DNA of 64,000 nt from Diadema setosum (lineage: Eukaryota > Echinodermata > Echinoidea > Diadematoida > Diadematidae). Numbering within the stretch: position 1 is the stretch's first letter; every line of letters starts with the position of its first letter. The notes below the pieces were generated by a model. The model saw only the letters and a list, made by a program, of their open reading frames with translations. It searched no databases and had not been told where the DNA came from. Of this stretch, positions 37,701 to 49,314 are shown in pieces. Where the stretch lies: positions 33,185,162-33,249,161 of the forward strand of contig NC_092698.1 in NCBI RefSeq assembly GCF_964275005.1, read 5' to 3'. The translations under genes were made by a program, and so were the position numbers.

Positions 37701-40700
37701 AAGTTTTTAGTTAGTCAGTTGCATTAAAATAATACCGTTGGCGAAACCCATGCAGGGTTGATTCTTAGTTCTAGTGAAACCGCATTGAAACCACTGATAT
37801 CTCGGACTATAAAGATCAAAGTGGTTCGGAGATCAGGCAAATTATCAGCAAAGGTTACTTTCAAGTTTTCCAACGCGCATAAATGTTTTCAGCCAATGGA
37901 TCGTTACAATCGAAAGGGAAATACTTATGAATATACCGGTGTTACCCCAAGACAGCTCCATCTTACAACATTTCTTACTATGTTCAATCTCCTCTGCATG
38001 ACGTCATTAACATCCTCATCATCTTCGAGGGACCACTTGGTAAGTTAACTCTCATCCATCTTTCCTCTACGATTAAAAAAAACAAACAACTAACTGCATG
38101 TTCTCTTTCTCATTACAGGGAATAAACTGTCGTCATCTATCTGATTGATTTTTGTCCTTTATCAATTTGTTATTACGTTGGTTGCCATGACAGGAACAAT
38201 ATCTCACCACCACAGACCTGTAAATCTCGTCGAGTAATAATCACATGGGAGTATGATAAACCTGATTTACTGATTTTCTCACTACTGGATTTGGATTTAT
38301 TTCATAACACGGCCATTGAAGAAGCGATTACATACCGAGAGGTCCGCGACCACATAACCGACGCGACGGCTTTTTAAATCCTCTCTAAATGGCAAAAACT
38401 GTTATATTATTGCCAGCTTGCATGGCTATGAGTAATAGAAAATAAGGTTTTAAACTACTGATGCTTCACTCATAGCAATCTGTCTACTTAACAGTCGTTC
38501 TTCAATGTATTTATTCTGTCAACGGAGCCCTTTTTATTTATTTTTTTTTATGCCTCCGCCAACGAAGTGGCCGGAGGCATTATGTTTTCGGGTCGTCCGT
38601 CCGTCCGTACGTCCGTCCGTACGTCCGTCCCGTTTTGTTTTTGTTGATATCTCAAGAACCGTGAGGTGGTTTTGCATCAAACTTGGTATGAGGGTATATC
38701 CTGGGGGATGATACTTTCTTTCGATTTTAGGGTCACGGGGTCAAAGGTCAAAGGTCACAGGTTATTTTGTGAAAAAAGTTGAAATTTCATGTTTTTCTCC
38801 ATATCTCGCAAATGGTTCAAGGTATCTTCATGGAACTTAGTATATATGCATGTACCGATGGGCAGTGATTATCTAGGGAAGTTGGGGGTCATGGGTCAAA
38901 GGTCAGGGGTCAAAGTTCAAGGTCAACTCCTCAAAATATCACTACTTTCCTTATATTTATGCAATGCCTGAAGGATTTTTTTAACTTGATGTATGCATGT
39001 ATAACCCAATATATATTCTGTGGGAAGTTTCTTGCCAAAAGGTCAAAGGTCAAAAGGTCAAAGGTCAAGTGAAAGTGCTAAATTGCACTTCTTCCTCCAT
39101 ATCTCAGAAGTAACTCAAGGTATTATCATGAAACCTACATATTTATACATGTTCTACCTAACAGTGATTCTCTTTGGAACTGTGAGGTCAAAGGTCAAAG
39201 GCCAGGTTTAGATAATACTATTTCACCATTTGATATTAACTGAAATTATACTTTTTCTCAATACCTTGAAAATTACTCAATGCATAAACTTATAAAAGGG
39301 TCAGAAGTCAAGTAAAAATCATCAGTTCCCCCAAATACCTGCACTCTGATGTTTTAATCATTCATCCAATTGAACCTAGTTCTAGGAAAGTGAACATTCA
39401 GCACATTTGTGGCAAACCTGTCATTTCAATATTTTGCCAATTGTGTGAAACTGTCATCACACATTGTCAAGACATTGTACTATAGACCTATTAGGAGAAC
39501 CATGCATTATGGCGGAGGCATACACCAGTCGCCGTAGCGACATTTCTAGTTTTAATATTCGATGATTTGGAGTGGTTGCCCCACATAATAATGAGATAAG
39601 ATGAATGTTAATCCTTTGTTTGAAACTTTACAATGAAAAGATACATTTTCTACTTTTAGATATTTAGATATTTATATAGATATTTCGACAATATCTTGGC
39701 AAAGCATTACAATTTGCTTGTATTCCGAGTTTCTCTTACATTTTATTTTCGATGCGTACAGTAAAATATCAATGATTGTGGTAATGATGATGATGATGAT
39801 CACAATCTTATAGTAATAATAAAAATGATAATATTAAAGAGAGAAATAATAAAAATCATTACATTAAGAGATACAATTGTCAGAATTAACATTGCACCAG
39901 CTCCACTATAATGTTGGTTGAAATCATTGTCTGAATCAATCAAAAAGTTCAGTGCGCAGCGAGAAAATACTTCTGAAATAGGCCCTACTTACTTCTCAAA
40001 TACTTTGCAAATACTCATTTTATTTTCCTTTATCGATATGGCGTCTTTAAATGTGAACCTATTCCTCCAGCTTTTAACGATACAATTATTATTGAATTAT
40101 TGAGTTAGTGGTGCAATCTGCTTGAGACATCATGCGCAGATTAATGCATGTAGCTCTTCTACACTCAATACATAGTGTATATTATGAACAAGAAAGGGTA
40201 TTTTTTTTTTTTCGAAATCAAAATGCACCCTTCTCGCGTCTTATGAGCGGCTGGTGTTGAGTCTGTAACTTGCAATCAATCGAAATGCCAATAGAAAGTA
40301 ATTGAAAAGCACGAGGGAAAACTATATTTATGTGCCACAGTCTTAACAGTGTTACACGTCATGAACTGTGTGTCACTATAAGATTATATCAACTACTTTG
40401 ACGACAACTTGCTGCAAAATATGTTTGCTGACGAGGAGTAAATTACACTCTTTCTTCACCAAAAAGCGTGTATAGGACTCTCGATCTTTGTGATTAGTGC
40501 ATGTAACTGTCGGTGTTCCTCTTGCAAATGCTTTGTCGGAAAATGGACAAGGGGAAAAACATAAAGGGTGGATATAATTGTGTTTGCTGTTGTGTCTCAT
40601 CGTGGGTAAATCTATTGGATATATCGAGTAGAAACTGAGAGCATTTCCTTCACCCTAAAAAGACTGGGCTATCTTGACGCCTATATAGTAAGGGGGTGCG

Positions 40701-43700
40701 GTGGGGCTGAATCAGCACCCCGAGATCTTGGCCGTTGGCCGCGTTGGCACGCGCGTCACCCACAACGTAATCTACAAAACTGAATATAGGTAGGCTAGTT
40801 ATTTCGCGATTATTCAGATTAATTTGTAATAAATTAGTTATGCTAATTTATGCATGAAATAAAAAATACAGTGTAGCTGTTTTTAATGGTTTTTCGATGG
40901 AAATCATTGGCGACGCTATTCCGATCATAAACAACATGAAATCAGTAAAAGTAAAAATGATACATTTATGATTTTTTTTTACTAGAAACAGAATTTGCAT
41001 TGGATTTGTACATGAAAACACGCTTTTGAGCAATTACATGCACTTACAAAATATTGCGTAACTTTGGAACCGCGTACCCGGGCGTTGCGAATTTGGTCTC
41101 AAAAGTTGCGCAAGACTTAAAAGAAAAAAATATATATATGAAACGCCGAGATTTCACGTTACGGATTTATAGTGAAAAATGTTGAGATGGGGGGGGGGGG
41201 GCGCTCAATCAGCCCTCCCGTCCCCCCAGTCAGTTTAGGGCTAAAGAAAAGTCAAAACTGAGTATTTCTCTTTCCGAAAATTGCTAAAAAAGAGGGCGCT
41301 GTTTTATTCAAGCTCGGTGATCTCTCCAGAGAGAGCTCCCTCCCCCTCTCACAGAATTCTACACACGCATATAGAATTATGTGCCCAATTCCCTCCCCTT
41401 TCTCATATTGAGTATCAAATTGTGTAGATCACATGGTTTTCACCATAACATACCTATTCTGAGCAATGAAGCACCAATTTTCAAACTTTGAAAAGGACAT
41501 CCAAGTATTATAGGTAACGCATAGATACCTTTATCTGTAATCATTGCATCTGCCTATTCTGTTCTGGAGGCAACTTAGGAGAACAAAAAACAAATGAAAT
41601 TAGTAACTCATACCAGTATCCTGTGCTTCAGCTTAGTCCCAAAGCCCTCATTCTGTTTTCCAGTGAATCATGGTCAACAAAACAACATTGATAATAACAT
41701 CCACTTAACATTCTTATTCGCTCTTAACAACGCCTACCCCCTTAACGATTTTTAAGTCTGCCCTATTGAGCTGAGTTAGCCACCGATGAAACCACACAAA
41801 AGCGAGAAACGCGACGACCCCCGGGCACCCACGGGTCACAATAGTTCCTTATCTCATTTGCATGTCGTCTTGGCGACGTCCACGAGCGTTACCGGCTTCC
41901 GTGATTCGGGACTGTCAACAAACCCCCTCTGCTAGCGTGGAACCACAGCTTGGGGTGCGAACAGGTGTACCTGCTCCACTGGTCCCATACGTTCATTGGG
42001 GTGTACGCGCTACCCAAGCATGTACCCCTCTTGCTGGGCTCGTGTTGATAAACACATGTTTGTGCAACCAAATGAGGACCGATTTGTCTTCTGATGGGCC
42101 TGTTTATGGCCATTTTTATTGAACTTACGCTGCATCTCTGATAGGTTTCCACAAAAACTCTATCAGATTGTATTTGTTTGGAGTGTCTGCTGTTTAAACT
42201 GTTGTTTGTCGTCCGTTCACGTCTGTCGAGTATCAAACATGACATCGCTTCTTCCTGCCCTGCCGAGGACCTATCCTCACTTGAATGTCGAGGAGGACGA
42301 GAAGAAGAAACGACAGTTCATCAAGCTTCATCCTATCTACTACACGTAAGAAATGCTGGTTCTATTTCCTGACCGAGGGTGAAGCTCTATTGCGCATCTT
42401 GGCAGTTGTTAATATCGCCTCATCCGGACTATCTTGTTTAACGATAAAATTTCAAGCACATCCCTGTACGATTTGACAAGCAAACCTGCCAAGTCGGAGA
42501 AAAATCTAACAAAGCAAAATAAATGTGAATGCTTTAATTTGTTTATATCAACTTGACAAAACTTTGCCATATTGAGGAAGTCACTTTGGTTTACATCAGA
42601 AGAGTGGTTTGATTTGACACGGCGAAAGAGTACCCAAAACCTTTGGTAAACATGGCGCTACTGACAGCAGCGATTCATTAAATATTATTAGGCGCCTATT
42701 ATCCATTTAAAACTATCCAAAGTAAAAATCAAATAATTCGTCTATTTCTCTGTAGTCTGGTTGAGGCAACACATGCTGGAATATGCTCCGTAAGATCTCT
42801 GTTTATCAAAGATCTTTAAGTATTACAGGCGTTCCTTTGCATTCTCAAACATCATTTGATCATGAAATACAACTGTAATTCTTCATTGCAACACTAAAAC
42901 ATGTGGCATTTTGCAAAATAATTATGTTTCTATGATAAAACGTGTTCAACACCGAGCACATTTTTCTGTTTACATTCTTAGTAAATCATCCGTGCTTCTG
43001 ACGCTCTGTGTTTCAGTATCTTTCGAGATAAGATGAGATCCATGCGCCTACGAGGAACGATTGCATTATGACAAAGTTATTTGAAAGCTCAAACAATAAA
43101 CAGCTTGAAATCTAAAACTCTATCGCAACAAGAAACTTAGGATTTTTATGGAAAAACGAAGCAGACTACATTTTGACAGCCATTTCTCCTTGAGTTGACT
43201 TGAATTGTGGTTGGCAAGGTATGTGCTAGCTAACTACCGTCTCAATCACGCGGAATAGACACGTCAAGGTTAAAGACATTGTTCTTCAGTCATGTTTGGT
43301 CAGCAATCAGTAGAAATCACAAAGGCAATCGATATCTTCCGATTCACAGAGGTGCAGGATCGTGATCGATAGCGCCGTGATAACATTGTTCGTACTTTGA
43401 GGACAATGTTGTCGTTGTCAAGATACCGCGAAACTTATACTTTCAAAAATAATATTATATTAGGTATCATAAATCACTTTAAATGAGATATTTCCTTCCA
43501 GCGTACCGGTAATCGTTTTTATCATTGCCGACGTCGTGGCCATTTTGAGCGAAGAACAATTCAAAATGCAGAAACTTACCAACATAATGAACTGGATTAA
43601 TGACCGACAACAAGTGTGTAAGGAAAGATGAGTTGGGCGTGGTGGTTAGAAGGTTATCGTTGTCATGGCAACCGTTGATATTGTTCTAGATGTGCATCTC

Positions 43701-46624
43701 TTTCTTTCCTCCCAATTTTGTGCATTCTAGGGGGCTCCCGATAGACCAGTATTACGACCTCACGCTACTGAAACGGAGCAACATCAGGTCCAATGACCAA
43801 CTGTAAGTATAATGACGTCATTAGGATTACATCTGGTTGACCAACCATTCACCATATCTTGTCGTGCCAACCGACCGAAAACTAGATCATATCACGAGAA
43901 CAGAATCGTATTACTTAAAGCAAAAAAAACAAAAAGATCGTCTAATAATTTCATATTGGTTCATTTGTTACAACTGTAATGAGATATACGACGGAGTGAA
44001 GAAAACAATATGTTACGCAGAAGAGAATGAAACTATGAAAGCGACAAGAGAGTATTCCTTAACGATGCGAAAGATTACTTAGTGATGGAAACGGTGTACA
44101 TGATACAAAAAAAAAAAAAGATTGTTAAATTTTGATATTTGGTATGATTTATGTTGTGGTAATATAATAAATACTGTGCGTTATAAGCCCGTACTATCTC
44201 TAAATGAATCACTATACAAAGTCGTCATTATTCATATGTATTTGCTCTCATTTCAGGTTGCCGAGACCCACAGAAGTCGATATGACGTAAGTGTGACACA
44301 TATATTACAGTGATCTTAATTCTGACATTGTATCTCTGCATTACCGGATGAGAAGAAATGTAACTTATGTCCGTATGACCACTAGCGTTCATCTATCCTG
44401 GGCTACCTGTGTGGCAAAATAACCTATAACTAACTAGATCATTAATTATGATGCTGTATTAATAGTGATGATGATAATGATAATCGTGAAGATAACATCT
44501 CAAATGATGATAATAGTAATGATAGCTATAGTAATAACAATAATAATATTGATAATAATGACAGTGACGATAATGACGTCAGGGCGCTTGTGAAGAACAA
44601 AACTCATGCACTTAAAGCAAGCACACTTATTCGACAATATGCTGTGATAACAACAGATTTTAAACATCACTTTACGTTGTAGTTCAATCAGTTCAAATGT
44701 ATCCCTCTTTTTTATTTCCGCGATACAGGAAGCTGTCCATTGACAAGCCCTTCCCTGCCGAGCACCCGTACAGCTCGCATATGTCACGATTTGCCATGTT
44801 CCCTAGTTTCTCCAACACCCCTGATGACTACAAGACCGGGGAGGCGGCCCGGAGGTCGCTCCCTCTTCATCCGCAGATTCCAGCCAACCCCAACGATGTC
44901 ACGATCAACTACAAGAGTAAAGGTAAGGAAAAAATTGGCCTCCTTTCGATTTCCAAACATTTGTTGATTTTGTTCCCCTTATGTTGATGTACATTGATGA
45001 TGAAGACTGTATTGGATGCTTTTAAAGAAAGGCTAATATTTCTAACGATATATGAGTATTGTTTACATTCAAAACATGAAAGCTTTATAAAAACTAGTCC
45101 TGAAGATTTAAATCACCAAGACACTGAAAAAGAAACCAGTTCAGTCCAGTGAAGCTCCTTGGTTTTAATTCAATAATATAATATGCTATATAATTGGACA
45201 AGATTAAAATATCAAATTGCTTGTTGCTTGATTCATTTGAATTCATTAATCATCTGTGTTTCTTCTCTCTTTTTCCAGGAGCGCGTGACCGCGTGGAGAC
45301 GGAGCATATACCACTAGATTCACAGAAGAAAGCCCTCAGCTGGCCGGGTGACATCTTCTTCCAGGTACGTGCATATTTTGGAGACTTCAGATTACCCCGT
45401 CAAATGAAAGCTACGTATACATATTCCAACAACATATCCCTTTCAAGTCCATTATTCCATAAAGTTTAATCTACGAAGATATTGAGTACCTGTGATGTTG
45501 TAATGACGATGTTATATTTGTCGCCACCAATGCAAATATACTCATTGAAAATCTAAATAGATTGATAGCACAAACAAGACCCTGCATCAATTTCAACGTT
45601 TTCACTTACTATAGTGTCCGGTGTTCTGTTAGCAACATTAGATCATCATTCTGATGAATTAGCTTTGGATGAAAAGGTTGATATACACTTATACTTACAA
45701 GTAATTGCTTTATATTCATTTATCTACTAATTGATATTCTTGACATGGATATTTCAATAATTTTCCTTGTATAATTTGCATTCTATACCAATCCAGAACA
45801 AGAAAACACCCACCAGCGGTCAACAGCAATTCTATCCAATCCCGCCAAAGGCTGTCATCCCAAACCACGCCCCTCGCAAACTAGACCACGCCCTCGACCC
45901 CCGCACGGCCAACGCCCTCCGCAACGTAGAACGATCCCAGTGGACGACGACCTACGGTCGCGCGCATGCCGGATACGGCCCGGCCAATGCGCTGGCACTT
46001 GACAACTACGATGAGAAGGTCGAAAAGGAGAAGGCGACGAGGATTGAGGACCATAGTTTGGTAGGTATTCGTTCAAAAAATGTATAAAACTGCTTAGGAG
46101 GCATATAGCATTCCTAACGATCTGAGCATGGAGCTATTTTGAAATCGTTTGCCTAATAAATGCCTCCTTAAATGGATCATCTGTTTTAATGATCAAAATG
46201 AAGGAATGGTGTAACCATCAGATAGATGGCATTGTATTTTTGAACACAGCAATTTTGACATGAGAGGTTTGACCCCTATATTCTAGAAGAGACTTGTATA
46301 TCAGAAATGAGAGTTTTCTGTTGGATAACTTTTCTTCAAATATAATTTGAACTAAACTGTTTCATTGAACATTCTTATACATTTGTATTGTGCATTGATT
46401 GATGACCATGTAATATTAAGTTGACTTATACGTTATATTTGCCATTTGTTTCCATTTTGTTTGATTTCATTTTTCGTACTTTTTGATATGTCATTCTTTG
46501 TTTCATATTTCTATATTTGTATTTGTACGTCTCCCTGCAATGATATTTCAGACGTTACATTTTACTTGGACACAGATGGGAGAGAATCATACTTTTTTTT
46601 TTTAATCTGTATGTCTCATCAACA

Positions 46625-46656
<32 letters not shown>

Positions 46657-49281
46657 ACTTGCTTTTTTATTTCCAGAATTACTGCCAAAGATTGTATAAT
46701 TCCATAATATGCGTCATTCATTTGCACTGCCACTTGTCATCATCACGATTACAGTGTTCAAAAAGCTTTACATTAATTGCTTATTTCACCGTTCCTTTCA
46801 CAGCTCTTCCAGAAAGGTCTGCCTTTATTACGTCACGGAGTTCAGAGGTCACACTGGAACCGACAATTTCTGCCTCCATCACCGCGATAAAAAAAAAAGT
46901 CATTTGTTTACAATCAATTTACGACATGACCAAAGAACTCTATCTTATCTCCCATGTCTGCAAATATAAATGTGAGAGCTTGAAAAGGGCTTTTTACACT
47001 TGTGTTTCTTAACCCCGGACTTTCTCTGACCCAGGACTATCGTTAGTCCCGTACCAATTTTTTCAGCTTTTTACACTCGCCAATTAGTCCCGTACTATCT
47101 CTTGTCCGGGGCTAAGGAGAAAACTGACCTTTTTACACTCGTCTTTCTTAGCCCCGGACTTTCCAAATCACATGAATATTCATAATTACGCTGTGTACTG
47201 TACACGTACACGCACGCACCGGCAGCACTTGATTACCTCGTTTCTGATTGGTCAGTGAGGGTCGCACTTCGTCTCCGTCGCTTAGCCCAGGATTATTTTT
47301 TCGTTCTGTTTACACTCACTTGCTTGGCACCGCAATTGCGGTGCTAGCACCGCAATTGCGGTGCTAACCCCTGCTATTTTGCAGGGCCAGATAGTACCGT
47401 ACTATCGGTGGGGCTAGCCCACTTTGGCAAAAACGAGTGTAAACAGAAAGTGGGCTAAGGATAGTCCCGTACTATCGGTGGGGCTAAGGCCCCCCCTTAG
47501 CCCCACCGATAGTCCGGGGCTAAGCAAAAATTTACAAGTGTAAAAAGCCTACTAGATGTGTTTGTTCTGCAGTACATTTCATCAATCATGTATACTGTGA
47601 TGTGCTGTCGTTTATACGTCGCGCTTATGTCGGAACTCTACGAGGATGTTTTTGTCACTTTATTTTTTAAGCATACCCCTAATGTGCCGAAGTTGTGTAT
47701 CATTGTCCTGGAAAAGTATATTCAGTGGTACTACCTGTGCAACGTGTTATGCATTGTCTGGTAGAGCAAAATTTGTTTGGCAAAGACAAAAAGCACTGCA
47801 TTCAATAAGCTTGGCAAAGAGAGCAACATGCCTACTTTGACAGTATCAACGAGCTTTGTATTGTAACTTTGAGCCAAGAAAAATGGCGTACCAATATGTG
47901 GTGTCATAGCCATTCATCACCGTGGAAACTGGTTCTAAACAACCTCACCTTTATTGTTGCTCACCAAGCTCGTATACTAGTCCCAACCCAAGCTAGAACA
48001 AAAGACTTTGACATCATCACTTCGGTACTCTATTCTAAGAAAAAGAAAGTCAAGAAGACATGTCAGTGTTATACAATCATGAAGATCTTATAACTCTTAA
48101 AACAACAAAATACTAATGCTGCATCATTGTTTAAGACGTTTTGTCGTGCAGAAAAGAGGAATGGTAATTTTGCAGTAGGGCGCAAAAATTGTCTGTAACT
48201 GACCTCCCTGGCACACGTTTATTCGTATCCCGGTGATTACGAGAATTTGGTTGTCCATATTATTTATCAGAGAAAGAAAGAACCTCACTTCAGAGCTTAG
48301 TACGTTCAACTTCGAAGGCATTATTTCATTGAGGCTTTTGTAGGATTTTTACCTTTATGTTTAAGTAGTCCCTGCCGGAAAGGGAAAACGTAATTATTTT
48401 AAAGTGAAGGTCTGACTACTTGAAGTTAATGTTAATGGTAATGTTAATGTTAAGACGTTAATATAAATGGTATTGATACCATTAAGTAACATAGAGAGTT
48501 GATGTAATTCATGTAAATACTAACAGCATAGCAATGATTGTGATAACGCAATGCTGTTGCATTTTGATACAATATCGATGTGATGGCACAAAAAGTCTCA
48601 CTTGAACCAAATGTCTTTCAGTTTTGGTTATATGGAAACTTCGGTACGGTGCTCAAACGGTCGAGATCCATTCTTAAATTTAAAATTGTAGTTTGACTAA
48701 TAGTTTCTTCTTGTTACTCTTTTCTCTGTAATCCTACCAAATCGTTGAATAAGTCCTGGCCTTATTCCAAAGTAATAATGGTTTAGGCTTATAAATTCAC
48801 TGGATAGGCCTACTTACTGGGTAGAATTTGTACTGATAGCATCTTTCTTTCTTTTTTTCATGTTAACTCTCCGTGTTCATGTGGCACAAAACTTCCTCTT
48901 AGTCAATAGCTGCTTGCCATCTTATTTTTTTTTTCTCACTCAAATGTCCTCATCTTCTGACCCTGGCTTGCCCTATGCGACATCTTTTCTGACTATTTCA
49001 AAAAGAAGAAATGCCTACGTGTTTCATATTGTGGACAGCAGCATGGTTATTGCTTGTTTGTAGGCGTTATGTTAATGAAGGCTGTTTTCTGAGGTTCTTT
49101 GTCCTTTTCTGTTGAATGTTACATGTACTGAACTGTCATTATGCTTGCAATAAATTCGTTTTGTATTATGGTTTGAAAAGTTTTGTCGTAAGTCTCCTCA
49201 ATTTCTTTTAACCTTCATTTGTATGTATTCATATTGTCTCCTGTGTGACATGATGATAATTTGTCAAATATATAACATACG

Positions 49282-49314
<33 letters not shown>

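Larger units (their letters stand above)
37609..43730 (+). other. SPMIP4: SPMIP4 intron 2 (canonical isoform)
   Basis: 6.1-kb intron that contains the Helitron-like copy 2, the 40653-41240 MITE, the putative internal promoter with alternative first exon, and the perfect X-box. Other sequence is AT-rich and unremarkable. Confidence 0.8.

Noticed and set aside
46446-47012. 188-codon plus-strand open frame
   Set aside because: Phe/Cys/Val-rich low complexity over a GT repeat and into the MITE, inside an SPMIP4 intron.
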